A stretch of 64,000 nucleotides of DNA, taken from the NCBI GenBank assembly GCA_033064195.1, contig JARBJD010000027.1:62001-126000 (forward strand), in the 5' to 3' direction. A model generated the notes under the pieces. It saw only the letters and a list, made by a program, of their open reading frames with translations, ran no database searches and was not told the DNA's origin. The DNA comes from Blattamonas nauphoetae. Its lineage: Eukaryota > Preaxostyla > Oxymonadida. Position numbers and translations under genes: made by a program. This document shows, piece after piece, positions 21,386 to 32,424 of this stretch (its first letter is position 1; the number at the start of each line of letters is the position of its first letter).

Positions 21386-21621
21386 CAAGAGCCTCTGTTA
21401 ATATCGACACTTTCGTGTCGACACCCAGGAACAATATAACACTTTCTTTTTCGTTTACTTGTCACGCACAATGACTTGGAGTTTCTATGTTTTCTCCAAC
21501 TCGTTAGAGTACCGTCCAAGCCCCTGCACTTTCTCTGGAGAGACCTAAAGAGGTTGACTGTTCGAACCAACCGGTATGTTCTATGGGTTCGATCTTTATT
21601 TCATTTCGTTTTCTTTGATCT

Positions 21622-24600
21622 ATGATGATATCATCCATGATCCAACGACTTCTATTACTCTGGAGCATCTTCCAATGTGTTGCTGAACCCTACCAAGATT
21701 TTGATGCTGTCCTTGAGGCGAAACTTGCCAAAAACAGTTTGGCCTCAAACTCAGAATTGATGCATCTGTCATTTGATGATGGATTGTATTGGACGAGTTC
21801 CGTTGAGATTGTATCGAAATCAGTGGAACTTCATGGAAACAAGACTGGACTGACACATAGAGCCAATCTGCCAAATGATCGAAATCGGAATGATGCCGAA
21901 AATGGAAACGGATCACCAAGAACAGAAGCTTCTATTGCACGATGGATGATGGATGTGCAGAATAGTTCGTTGGCAATGCGATCATGGAGACTGGATGCTG
22001 GGATGGAAGGTTCATCAATCTGCATGGTCTTTCACTCGTCAGTTGAGGTGATAGATAGCGAAATCTTCTCAAACATAGAATGTTCGGGATTTGTGCTTGC
22101 TGACGAGGGAATAAGCGGATCAAGCAGGATTGTGATCGTTGGGAGCAGTCACAAATCATCGACACCAAATGTTGTTCTTCCGCTTGTTGGGCGGGGATAT
22201 GGACAACTGAACAAGAACAATGAAGACTGGATGGGAGATGGAGAGGGATGGAGTGACGACTGTGCGGAAAGAGAAGACATTATTGGAGTTGAACTGTCGA
22301 TCGATTCGACGCACTTTGCGCTTGGAACTGGCCCTCTTTTCTCATTTACTGGGAAGTTGTTGCCAGAAGGGTCGGAGATTGGGATGTTTGGAGAGGTTTC
22401 GACGGAATTGAGATTGAGTCGACTTTCGAATGTGACGAGCCATTTCGGAGTTGGAAATGGAAAATCATTGGGGGTGGGGAATTGCGTGTGGGAGAGAGTG
22501 GTTGGGAGCCGAATTGAAAGAAGCACGAACCACGACATGGGGACAGGACTCTGCGGGACGAGACTGGGCGGAAATATTGCTTGCGTGAACAGTTCGTTCT
22601 CTTCATGTGTTCGAACATCGAATGACATCGTTGACTATCAACACAAAACCATCACCCAATCCTCCACCGGCCGAACATCACGAACCGCAGCAGGAACAAC
22701 CTCCGTGACGTTCACTCTCTGCACGTTCAACACCATGACAGTCTCGACAGGCAACAACAATGGAGGGGCCGCAGTCAACCTCGTCCAATCCCAGTCCATG
22801 CTGACAGTCACGCAGTGTTTCTTCCACAAATGCACGTGCACAGGAGAAGGCAACGATGGGGGAGCGATCTGCGTCTACGAGGCTCGCTCGGATCGTCCGA
22901 TCTCAATCACTTTGTCGTCATTCACTGAATGTAAACTGACATTTGCATCTGGGGCTTTCGGTGGAAGTGTGTACTGCTCAGGCAAGTCGTCGCTTTCAAT
23001 CACTGATTGCTTCTTCGAGAAAAGCGAGTCAGCCATTAGTGACGGGGCGATATCTCTCAAAGACCTCTCACCGGCCACTGTCTCCAACTGTGCCTTTGTC
23101 TTGTGCCATGCTTCCAACATAGGAGGTGCATTGTCACTCCATTCTATCACCTCATTCGATCTCTCCTTCCTCCAATTCCGACAATGCTCTGCGAATGATG
23201 CCCCTAAATCAAAAGATCTGTTCTTCGCTGGAATCACTGCCCCCAAAGTTAATTCGACCAATGTCAGGGACTGCGACTCCACTTCAACTGCTCAAAATGT
23301 GTATGTCTCCAACGCTGCAGACGATCTGAGTTATCTTGTTCCTCAACTCGACTCACCTCCTCCAACAGTAACAGCGAGTGTATCAATCAGTGGGGAGACA
23401 GCAACAGTGACAGCAACAGCGAATCCAGCTGTGAAGGGAACGATGGGAATATTGCTGAAAGGATCGAATGTGCCTCGTCTGGTTCATGTTGTGTTTGGGA
23501 GCAAATCGGAGACATCGACAACAGGATCAGTCATTGTGTCGTCGGGAGCGAAAGGAGTTCTTCCATCAGCGCCGTATTCACACCACTCGTCGTCCATCGC
23601 ATCTAAACTCTTCCCCCCAACTTCGGTACATGCTGCGGATTCATCACTGAAAGATGTGAACACCACCACCATTCTTTTAACCGGAGTGAACTTGGGAAAA
23701 GGGAGTTATTCGATGCTGATCCAGAACGGAGGCAGCACTTTCAACGTCTCGCTGACTCGCTCCGATTCAACAACCCTTGTTGGAGAAGCACCTCTTTATC
23801 CTTTGGACGCACCGGAAAGACTAGAATGGTCAACGCAATACGAAGTGAAGCAAGTGATGTGGCTTCCACAAGGAGGGACTGAAGAAAATGTCCCTCTGAC
23901 TGATACAATCACTTTCAAAACCCCAACTGAGCCACCCCGGATCGCCTCATGGCTCTCTCACTCGCTGAATGGAGAGAGAACTCAACTCATCGTGATTTTC
24001 GAGGGTTCATCGCTTCCTGATGCGGCAGGAACCATCAAAGTTAAACGATCGGATGATCTTCTCATCGAAGGAGTGCTGACAAGAAATTCTGCCACAAAAT
24101 GCACAGCTGTGATCTCAACAGCGTGGGACGAGGACGCAGCTCATCTTGCGTTCGGGACAACATATTCTGTGGACTCAGCAAAACTCGGCTCAACCGAGAT
24201 TGCCGTTAATTCTGGAATCGAGTTCAAAGTGCCGAATCCTCCTGTGATCACATCATTCTCTCTTCCAACTGAATGCTCGTCATATTCGTTCGATTTCGAA
24301 GTGATTGGGCAGGACCTCCCCTCATCAGACACGTACACTCTCACTCTCTCTGGTTCCCACACCGTTCCAATCACATTCTCAAGTGGGACGAAAGGAAAAG
24401 GGACAGTGGAAGCAAGTCTGCCGTCAAAAGTGCAGTTCGACAGCACATATTCAGTGTTGAGTGTGAAGAAAGGAGACGATCATGTTCTGTTGAACGCGAC
24501 AAGCTTCAAAACACCTCTTGGCCCAACACTAAATTCTGTCTCGATCGATTGGACATCACCGAACAAAAAAGAAGTGATTTTGTCGTTGAGTGGCGAGAGA

Positions 24601-27600
24601 ATGATGACAGGGACACACAATCTGACATTCGTTGAACAAGGAGAAACCACAAACCTCAGCATTATGGTAACAATCGACACAACAACAACAGGAAGTGGTT
24701 CAGCAGTTGTTTTTGATGGACCGATTCTGAAATATGGACAGAAGTACGATGTCCTCTCTCTCACCTCAAACAAACTCCACTTCGCTCTCGCTGCCTCACT
24801 CAAATTCGAAACATTACCTGAACCACCTCGCTTGACATCGATTGCCTGCGATGGATTGTCGGATAAAGGAAGGAAGGCGGACTTTTCAGTTGGTGGAAGG
24901 AACATGCTGATTGATGGACAATACACAATCACTGTGAACAAAACAGGAACAGCTATTCAGAAATCGATTGGAGTGACGATGAGTTCAACAGAGGTTGGAG
25001 CAGGAAGAGCGGTGTTGTTCTCGCAGACAGAAGGAGAGATTGAGCTTGACTTCGGCACGGATTACGATGTGGTTGGTGTGACAGACTCTTCGAAATCATC
25101 AATTCTATTTGAAACAACTTTGACATTCAAGACACCAGAAGAACCGACTCGTCTTGTTCTGTTCGAGAGAGCAGGATATGCCGAGAAGGAGAAAGAAGTG
25201 AAGTTTGAGATGGCAGGCCGAGTGTTGGACACGACCAAGACATACAAAGTTGATCTGAGCATCTCGAACGCTCTGAAGCACACAGTTTCGATGTCGTTTG
25301 ACTCGGAAAAGATGAAATGGGAAGGATCAGCGATTCTGTTCCCGTTGGACGTGCGTGAACTGGAATATGGAAAGACGTACACAGTGAGTTCGTTCAAGAT
25401 GGGAGACGAAACCGATGAACTGTTCTTTGAGCCAAACGAAATCACGATTGGTTCGGAACCATCTCGTCTTGTGAAGATTGAGACGGCGGATGATGAGGGA
25501 TTGAACTCGACGAGTCTGACGCTGTCGTCGCGAGTTCTGACAGTTGGGGAAGAATACGAAATGAAAGTGATTGGAACGCCCTTCTCATCGTCGTCATCAT
25601 CGAATGCGAATCACGAAACGACAATCAAATTCACAGTTTCATCAGCGACATCGAACACAGTTCGGCTGACATTGTATCCTTTGGACGATGCGATTGTGAA
25701 GTATGGCCACTCGTATTGTGTGGATTTGATGAAAGTGGTTGGTGGAGATCCGATCTTCATCGAAACTGAGACATGTGAATTCACCACGCCACACGAACCA
25801 GCTCGAATTTGTAACTGCTCTGATGCTGTTCTCAACAAAGACCGATCTGTTGTGACGCTGACTTTGGAAGGCAGGGCGTTGGCTGAACCACTCGGGTCGA
25901 TTTGGGTGTCGTTCGGAGGCACATTCTGGGACTCTTCTTCGATGAGACAAATGTCGGAAACACACTGTGAAGCAGATTTCAACGTTGCTTCAGATCAAAG
26001 TCTGACACATCTGAAGTACAAAGAAGTATATTCAGTATGCTTGAAACCAGCTCAAACAACCACACTCCTCGTCAACTCTGGAATCACTGTCACCATTCCT
26101 GCCCCTCCCTCGTTCACCGATGTGCATTTTGAGTTCACGAACTCTCTTGGGACAGGATGCATTGCAGTCTTGACAGGAACAGATCTGGTGAAAGGGACAG
26201 AATACAAAGTAATACTGGACACGTTGCACACTTTCTCGATTGTGGTGAAATCGTCATCTCGAGCCGAATCGTCAGAAATGGAGATTGGGCGTGAAGGCGC
26301 TCTCGCATATTCACAGAACATTCTCATCGCCACCGTCACACCAACTGAAGCAGAGAGCGGAGCCGTTCTGGTGCCTTTACCATCGTTCGCTGGACAGACA
26401 CCTGCTCGTCCGAAAATGAATGAGATCTTCGTGGATGCTGAAACAGGACGAAGTGATTGGACGTGTGGAGACTCGTCTCGTCCTTGCTCGACGATGGGTG
26501 TTGCGTGGTCGATCATTCGAACACTTGACATCTCACAGCCAACATTCTCACTTGTGAAAGGCACTTCACTCTCGTCTCAGTTGAGAATTGAAAGTGGAAT
26601 GTCGGTGTTGATCCACGAAGGAGCGATTCATGAACCGTCTCTCAACATTCCGTCGTCAGCAGCGGAATCAGCGACATCAGCTCTGATTGTGGTTTCGTCG
26701 GCTCTTCTGAACATCCAGAACATCGACATTGTGGTTGGATCGTCTAAACCGTCATTCGTTCTGATCTCCGCATCGTCATCCGAAATGATTTTGAAAGATG
26801 GATTGATCACAATCAAAAGCGACACAAATGAAAACAGGAATGAAATGGAAGAGTTGTGTTCATGGACAACTGGACTGATTGAGCTGATTGAGACCGAACT
26901 GAACGTGACAGACAACCACTTCTTTGACATCAGCCAAGGCGTGATCAACATGAAGGGAGGCCAACTGACCATTAAAGCATCCAGTTTCACAAACAATTCT
27001 CAAAACCATCAGACCTTCCCTTCAGCACGTCGCAACATTGCGTGTTCTGAAGGTGGTCAGATTCACGTTAACAGTTTGTCAGCTGGAGATGGGTTCAAGA
27101 CTCCTTCAATGTGGATCTCGTCTGAAGATTGCACAATCAAATCGACAGAAGTGAGTGCTGATGCTCCTCTCTTCATCCCAACACTCTCATCTGACTCCAC
27201 CTCGAAGTTGGACAAGAAGACGAAATCGTTCACTTTGACGATCGAAGGAACGACATTGATTCCATGTTCGCTGTTCCTGAAAGTGTTCGAGATGGGAAAA
27301 GATGGAAAAGAAGTCAATTCAAAGGAAATCCCTCTCACACAAGACTCAGCGACATCATTCAACGAGACGAGAATCGTGCTCACACTTCCCACTTCATCTC
27401 TCGAATCTCTGGACGACTCACTGGAATGGCGAGGAAAACTGATTTTTGGAGACAATCAGACAACCAACAACACTTTCCTGATTCAGCAGAGCTCGTCTGG
27501 TCGCTTTGCCCAAGCATTGAAAGACAACATGAAATGGTGGATTCCTCTCGTTGTTGTCGTGTTGTGTGCACTCCTGGCGTTGATTCTGGTTGTGATTCTG

Positions 27601-28545
27601 TTGGTTCGACGTCGAAACAAGAACAAAAGAAAGAATGATGGAGCGCAGGAACTGGACCAGACAGAAGACAAGATCGACGTGTTCAAAGACGACGACAACG
27701 AAAACTCAGTCCACACAGTCGGCCAGAAGCAGCTGAACCCAGCCCTGACATTCATCAACACGACATCCCTTCCGTCCATTCAGAACACCAGAGAGATGGT
27801 GCCAACCTCTTCAGGTCAGACACCGGTTCTGGTTGTGGGAGAGGATGCGTTTGGTCGTCCGAAGATCGAAGATGGATTTGCTGATCCACACGACACGCTG
27901 TTCAACAGACTTCATGGACGAGATGGAAGAGGAGAGTTGAACATCAATCAAACACGATTGGATATGGCGAAGGCAGTCGAGACACTTCTCTCGCTTCGCC
28001 CGAAAGCTCTGGCCTTTCAGAAACTGAGTCCTCATTGGGTGTTGTTCTCTCCATCGAACAGAATCTGTTTCAAACTGAACGACGACACACCTTCCCAAGC
28101 GCCAACAACGATCCCGACACAATCAGGAGCACGGAAGGAGACGCAGGAAGAGAAGCGATGGTCAGCACCAGAAGAAGAGAACCGCGATAATGAAATTGAT
28201 GAAGTGAAAGTGACGGTTTTTCGGCTCGGCCTGATCTTGTGGGAAATCACGACGGGACAAGTTCCGTTCAGTGAGACAGACGCGGTGAATGCTCAGCGAC
28301 AGCTGAGAATGGGAATTGTTCCTGTGATGGATTCGGTAGAGCCAGTTGAGCTGGCGGCACTTCTCTCGGAATGTCTGGATCTGAATCCTCTCTCTCGTCC
28401 TTCTGTGGAATCGGTTGTTTCTCGTCTGGAGTCGATTGGGCGAGGAAAGAAGGAAGAAGCGGCAGATCTTCTGGAACTCCCGAATCACGCTCTCGAACCA
28501 AAGCCAGAATCACAAAACCCAGCCTCGACTTTCCAGCACGAGTAG
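21622..28545 (+). CDS. receptor-like surface protein: beta-helix, beta-sandwich repeats, TM, pseudokinase tail
   Basis: One uninterrupted frame of 2307 aa. Signal peptide at the start (MIQRLLLLWSIFQCVA). Residues ~350-520 form beta-helix-type repeats (TLCTFNTMTV, GGAAVNL, CFFHKCTCTGEGNDGGAICV). About ten repeats of ~90 residues follow (~600-1580), most ending in FKTPxEPxR. A second helix-like part starts at ~1604 with DAETGRSDWTCGDSSRPCS. A single membrane segment lies at ~1972-1998 (WIPLVVVVLCALLALILVVI) with a basic stop-transfer. The cytoplasmic tail (~2090-2285) has kinase C-lobe marks: RWSAPEEE for APE, FRLGLILWEITTGQVPF, and CLDLNPLSRPS. The catalytic HRD loop is replaced by SPHWVLFSPSNR and DFG by KLND, and no ATP-binding lobe is evident, so it should be a pseudokinase. 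A scaffold or sensor role is inferred. Confidence 0.9.
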   Translation: MMISSMIQRLLLLWSIFQCVAEPYQDFDAVLEAKLAKNSLASNSELMHLSFDDGLYWTSSVEIVSKSVELHGNKTGLTHRANLPNDRNRNDAENGNGSPRTEASIARWMMDVQNSSLAMRSWRLDAGMEGSSICMVFHSSVEVIDSEIFSNIECSGFVLADEGISGSSRIVIVGSSHKSSTPNVVLPLVGRGYGQLNKNNEDWMGDGEGWSDDCAEREDIIGVELSIDSTHFALGTGPLFSFTGKLLPEGSEIGMFGEVSTELRLSRLSNVTSHFGVGNGKSLGVGNCVWERVVGSRIERSTNHDMGTGLCGTRLGGNIACVNSSFSSCVRTSNDIVDYQHKTITQSSTGRTSRTAAGTTSVTFTLCTFNTMTVSTGNNNGGAAVNLVQSQSMLTVTQCFFHKCTCTGEGNDGGAICVYEARSDRPISITLSSFTECKLTFASGAFGGSVYCSGKSSLSITDCFFEKSESAISDGAISLKDLSPATVSNCAFVLCHASNIGGALSLHSITSFDLSFLQFRQCSANDAPKSKDLFFAGITAPKVNSTNVRDCDSTSTAQNVYVSNAADDLSYLVPQLDSPPPTVTASVSISGETATVTATANPAVKGTMGILLKGSNVPRLVHVVFGSKSETSTTGSVIVSSGAKGVLPSAPYSHHSSSIASKLFPPTSVHAADSSLKDVNTTTILLTGVNLGKGSYSMLIQNGGSTFNVSLTRSDSTTLVGEAPLYPLDAPERLEWSTQYEVKQVMWLPQGGTEENVPLTDTITFKTPTEPPRIASWLSHSLNGERTQLIVIFEGSSLPDAAGTIKVKRSDDLLIEGVLTRNSATKCTAVISTAWDEDAAHLAFGTTYSVDSAKLGSTEIAVNSGIEFKVPNPPVITSFSLPTECSSYSFDFEVIGQDLPSSDTYTLTLSGSHTVPITFSSGTKGKGTVEASLPSKVQFDSTYSVLSVKKGDDHVLLNATSFKTPLGPTLNSVSIDWTSPNKKEVILSLSGERMMTGTHNLTFVEQGETTNLSIMVTIDTTTTGSGSAVVFDGPILKYGQKYDVLSLTSNKLHFALAASLKFETLPEPPRLTSIACDGLSDKGRKADFSVGGRNMLIDGQYTITVNKTGTAIQKSIGVTMSSTEVGAGRAVLFSQTEGEIELDFGTDYDVVGVTDSSKSSILFETTLTFKTPEEPTRLVLFERAGYAEKEKEVKFEMAGRVLDTTKTYKVDLSISNALKHTVSMSFDSEKMKWEGSAILFPLDVRELEYGKTYTVSSFKMGDETDELFFEPNEITIGSEPSRLVKIETADDEGLNSTSLTLSSRVLTVGEEYEMKVIGTPFSSSSSSNANHETTIKFTVSSATSNTVRLTLYPLDDAIVKYGHSYCVDLMKVVGGDPIFIETETCEFTTPHEPARICNCSDAVLNKDRSVVTLTLEGRALAEPLGSIWVSFGGTFWDSSSMRQMSETHCEADFNVASDQSLTHLKYKEVYSVCLKPAQTTTLLVNSGITVTIPAPPSFTDVHFEFTNSLGTGCIAVLTGTDLVKGTEYKVILDTLHTFSIVVKSSSRAESSEMEIGREGALAYSQNILIATVTPTEAESGAVLVPLPSFAGQTPARPKMNEIFVDAETGRSDWTCGDSSRPCSTMGVAWSIIRTLDISQPTFSLVKGTSLSSQLRIESGMSVLIHEGAIHEPSLNIPSSAAESATSALIVVSSALLNIQNIDIVVGSSKPSFVLISASSSEMILKDGLITIKSDTNENRNEMEELCSWTTGLIELIETELNVTDNHFFDISQGVINMKGGQLTIKASSFTNNSQNHQTFPSARRNIACSEGGQIHVNSLSAGDGFKTPSMWISSEDCTIKSTEVSADAPLFIPTLSSDSTSKLDKKTKSFTLTIEGTTLIPCSLFLKVFEMGKDGKEVNSKEIPLTQDSATSFNETRIVLTLPTSSLESLDDSLEWRGKLIFGDNQTTNNTFLIQQSSSGRFAQALKDNMKWWIPLVVVVLCALLALILVVILLVRRRNKNKRKNDGAQELDQTEDKIDVFKDDDNENSVHTVGQKQLNPALTFINTTSLPSIQNTREMVPTSSGQTPVLVVGEDAFGRPKIEDGFADPHDTLFNRLHGRDGRGELNINQTRLDMAKAVETLLSLRPKALAFQKLSPHWVLFSPSNRICFKLNDDTPSQAPTTIPTQSGARKETQEEKRWSAPEEENRDNEIDEVKVTVFRLGLILWEITTGQVPFSETDAVNAQRQLRMGIVPVMDSVEPVELAALLSECLDLNPLSRPSVESVVSRLESIGRGKKEEAADLLELPNHALEPKPESQNPASTFQHE

Positions 28546-29483
28546 CTGCTTTCGCTTGTAGTGTTCAGAACAATTTCTAATCATCTCACTCATTTCATCG
28601 CTCCTCTTTGGATCTCATTCAATTCTTCACTGTCAGTTCTTCATCTATCATCCACTCCATCTGAAGATGCCCATTTCATTGTTTATTTCTCCCGCCAAAC
28701 AAGAATCCTGGCGAACACTATCTCAGCTATTCTTCGAACGGTGAGGAGTCTGAACTCGACTCGTCCCGTTCGAAGTCAATCGCCCTCTCACCTCACTCAC
28801 ACAACCAATCAACGACACTGAAATGAACCGTATGAACGTGATCAGAATACACTTCAATAAAGAACACACAATCTGAACAACGACCACTTCATCTCGTTCC
28901 CAGTGTCTTGTCTCTGATCATCTGTGATTGGCACGTCATGACTCGTCGTTGATGGAAACATAACACATTCACATCACCAGCAATCGCTCTTCCATCGACA
29001 CTCCACCTTCTGGTTGGTGTGTGGAGATGGACAGATTGATTTGCTGTCATCCTTTCACGCATGTCACAGACCCACCACGCCTTTCTGGGTCTTCTTCGTT
29101 TCACGCTTCTTCTTGATTCTGAATGATTTTGTTGTCTTTCTTCATGTTCCTTGCTTTTGACTGGAATATCGACCAACACTGTGTCAAACTGTTGATACCG
29201 ACCAAGGCTTTGCAGCCGTCTTCCTTTGATTATTCCGCGCCTTCGCATGTCAAAACTTCATTCACTTCGTTCCCACATCATTCACACATCACACCAACAC
29301 GGAATGTCCAATTCTTGCCCCGTGAATCGTTCCATCATATCACCATCCACTTCAATCTCTTTTCTTTCCAGAATGATGGCGAAACAAAGCAGATTATGAT
29401 TGATTTATTCGTCTGAATAATGAACACTTTCTAATCCAGAAAACTCAATGACATGTTGGATTCTGAGGGCAGATCCATTCATC
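28546..29483. other. intergenic region between divergent-looking gene ends
   Basis: Nothing convincing is coded here. Short frames exist on both strands, but with no conserved feel or intron signals. It holds the 3' flank of the surface-protein gene and the 5' flank of P1. Confidence 0.4.
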
Positions 29484-32261
29484 ATGCCACCCAAGCATAA
29501 ATTGGGGAGAAAGAGCAGCAAAGACAAATCAAGTCCTCCAATACATTGTCTTCAATCTTCGACTAGGGACGGTCACATCGTTGATTTATCGATTTCAAAC
29601 TCTCTCGAAGTCAGCAAAGAATTCTCACTTGATTCACATCCAATCCCTGCCGCAACTGATGCACTCACAATTAATGTCAATGATCAGCAATATATCCAAA
29701 TTTCCAAACAGATTCTGCAAAATGAAATGAAAAGAAAGCGAATCAACAATCACACAATGTTGAAACAACTGCACCTGGATGATCATGCGATCACTCTTTT
29801 CACCTCCACCACATCAGAATGGGGATTGGTGCTTCAGGATTCGATCACGGCCGATACTCTTCGTCAAGGGTGCATCTCTCTTTTCGAACAAGTAAACTCG
29901 GGACAAAACTTGACACCAATAGAAGTTAATCATGCAGTCAGTTTCCTGAAATATGCAGTAATCCACCTGGAACATCGCTTTAAATCCAACAGATTTCTCG
30001 TCGAGACCATCTTCCCTGAAACCGAACCCCCTCCCACCAAACTGACGAATGCTCTCGTCACACTTGTTTGCCATCCGTACAACACACTGCGAACTGTTGC
30101 TCTCACCTTCCTCGACGTCGGACTGCGGACTTCATCGTATAAATTCCATCCCATAAAGGCTCTCCCTGGTTTAGTCCCCCAGCTCTTCAACAATCTGCGG
30201 CCGCATGAAATCCCAATAAACGAATCGACGTTCGACTTCCATCGCCAAATGTCATCGATTCTGGATTATTTTTACGACTTTCCCAACCGAATGCACATCG
30301 CTGATGAACTCGGAATCAGCCCATCCTCCCCTCACGACAAAACCCTCGCATCGGAAATTAGATATCCGGTTTTCCAACCATTCGACAAATATTTGCGGCA
30401 TCTCCTCGCCCCTCCCATCTGCCCCACTGATTATCACTTCGGCAACTCGCTGTTGTGGAAAATGCGTCTCTTCGGATCCAATATCCTGTATTGTGATGCA
30501 ATCTCCTCTTTTCCAGGAGTCCAGCCTTTTTTTGATGAGATGAGGAACACCCTTACGGAAGAATATGCATTGTTGTTGAATCTTCGCACCAAACAAGAAG
30601 CCTTCAGCCTTCTCTTTGAGCCCCGCAAAGAACTGAGAGAATACGACTGGACAGTTCTGTTTGAGAAATATGTTGTTCGAATGAGCGAGGGATGGAAATT
30701 CTCCGATTTGGGTCTACAGCCTTTCCTGCACTTCCTTTCTTGTCGGCCTGATCATGTCAAGCCATTCCTCTTGGACGATGGAACTTTCTCGATCAAGCGG
30801 TCCGAGAGACTCTTTTCGTCGACTAAAATGCCCACAAAGACGCTTTGGGAAATCTTCACACCCTCTCAACTGCACCACGCCCCTGCCATTCTCGAAGTAT
30901 TCGAGGAGTTCACGGAAGAACTCGACGACGAAACGTTTTGGAGTCACGTTTGGAGTGATTGGTTCCCCAGTTTCATCGATGCAGTCACTCCTTCGAAGTT
31001 ACCATTCACGAGCGAGTTCAAGCCACTTCACAACCAACTCATTTGCATGATGAACGACCATCTCTACAAAATTAGATATTTTGCTGACTCGACAAAGCAC
31101 GAGCACCCTCCAAGCGCACTGGACGAGAGCTGGATCTTGTGTCACAAACAGACGAGAGACTACGTTCTCTATCTCTCGGTCCATCCGTTCGCCTTGGTTT
31201 CTGACTTCCATTTCAGTCCCGTCTTATCCTTTCTCGAAACATTATTCAAGTCTGACTCCAAACACAGCCTGGATGAGGAATGTCGAGATGAATTGATGGA
31301 AGTCATGGATGCATGCTCTCTCTCATCCTCATCTCCACCCTTCATCCTCACATCTCAACTTGTCTGTGATCTCACCGACGACGAGGTCGTCAGCATCGTC
31401 GACAGAATTGTTGGTCTGCTCAGCAGCGACATATATTTGGATGACGAAACCATCCTTCGGATCCGCTCATTTTTCTACAAGCATCTCTGTTGCATCCATC
31501 TTCCCGACTTGTTCAGAGACTCTGGGAGATCAACAGAACAGTTCTTGCATGCATTCAAATGTCTTCTCTCTCTCCCCATCGACTGTCAGTTTCTTTCACC
31601 AATCTCCTGTCTTCTGCACAGAAAACAAAAAGAATATCAACCAACATTCGATGAATGGGACCAAGTCGATTTGGAGACGGTTGGTTTTGTTATACAAAGC
31701 ATCGAAGACCACCAGATCTCGTCACCCGATCCCTTTTCACATCTCAACTTGACACTCTCCTCGTTTGTGGAACACATCGTGCCTCAAATCTCGTCCTGTG
31801 CGACTCGGCTGAACCAGTCTCAGCTCGAACGATTGATTGCTCCGTCCATCGACATCTTCTGCGGACACTTCTTCCAACGAGATTCGTCGGGCTATGTTGT
31901 CAAGGAATATCGAACAGCAGTCTTCCTCGAAATCAACAGATTGTGTGAACAGCCGGTGATCACTCGATGTCTCAGCAGAATTGGATTCTTCTCTCGTCTT
32001 GTCAGTGGATTGTTGGATGACAGAACTTTCTTCACGTGCGAGTCTTGTCTCGACATCTTCGTCCACCCACAATATTCTTATCGCTATGAAAGAGCAGAAA
32101 TGAAGAAACATCGACACACCATTCCAAACTTTCTGGAGGAAGGCTTGCAGGATGCGTTGGAATTCATGTTGGTCAGGAAGAAGGGTGAAGACATTCTCAA
32201 ATGTCCTGTTGCTTGTGTCAACAGAATGATGTTATTCATTGGGGCAAACATCAGATATTAA
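29484..32261 (+). CDS. helical-repeat protein P1 (unknown function)
   Basis: Single frame of 925 aa. I chose the ATG at 29484 (MPPKHKLGRK) because the paralogue at 37711 begins MAPKHKFERR at the same place; an in-frame ATG exists at 29448. The N-terminus is basic and disordered. The rest is mostly alpha-helical with Leu-rich amphipathic stretches resembling ARM/HEAT repeats (LRTVALTFLDVGLRTS, DKYLRHLLAPP, LEINRLCEQPVITRCLSRIG). No signal peptide, membrane segment or catalytic motif is visible. The C-terminal ~200 residues are the best conserved between copies. It converges with gene M1. Function is unknown; a scaffold role is a guess from fold type only. Confidence 0.8.
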   Translation: MPPKHKLGRKSSKDKSSPPIHCLQSSTRDGHIVDLSISNSLEVSKEFSLDSHPIPAATDALTINVNDQQYIQISKQILQNEMKRKRINNHTMLKQLHLDDHAITLFTSTTSEWGLVLQDSITADTLRQGCISLFEQVNSGQNLTPIEVNHAVSFLKYAVIHLEHRFKSNRFLVETIFPETEPPPTKLTNALVTLVCHPYNTLRTVALTFLDVGLRTSSYKFHPIKALPGLVPQLFNNLRPHEIPINESTFDFHRQMSSILDYFYDFPNRMHIADELGISPSSPHDKTLASEIRYPVFQPFDKYLRHLLAPPICPTDYHFGNSLLWKMRLFGSNILYCDAISSFPGVQPFFDEMRNTLTEEYALLLNLRTKQEAFSLLFEPRKELREYDWTVLFEKYVVRMSEGWKFSDLGLQPFLHFLSCRPDHVKPFLLDDGTFSIKRSERLFSSTKMPTKTLWEIFTPSQLHHAPAILEVFEEFTEELDDETFWSHVWSDWFPSFIDAVTPSKLPFTSEFKPLHNQLICMMNDHLYKIRYFADSTKHEHPPSALDESWILCHKQTRDYVLYLSVHPFALVSDFHFSPVLSFLETLFKSDSKHSLDEECRDELMEVMDACSLSSSSPPFILTSQLVCDLTDDEVVSIVDRIVGLLSSDIYLDDETILRIRSFFYKHLCCIHLPDLFRDSGRSTEQFLHAFKCLLSLPIDCQFLSPISCLLHRKQKEYQPTFDEWDQVDLETVGFVIQSIEDHQISSPDPFSHLNLTLSSFVEHIVPQISSCATRLNQSQLERLIAPSIDIFCGHFFQRDSSGYVVKEYRTAVFLEINRLCEQPVITRCLSRIGFFSRLVSGLLDDRTFFTCESCLDIFVHPQYSYRYERAEMKKHRHTIPNFLEEGLQDALEFMLVRKKGEDILKCPVACVNRMMLFIGANIRY

Positions 32262-32424
32262 TCACTCACAAACGGACTGATCATAGTCAGTGTTGATTGT
32301 TCACGTCACACCTTTGATTAGACTCATCTCACGAAAGGGATCATTTTGGATGGAAGTGTGAAAGTTTGTGGTCACAATGAAGAAACAACGAAAAGCGAGT
32401 CATGAAACGAGAAGTGAATGATTT

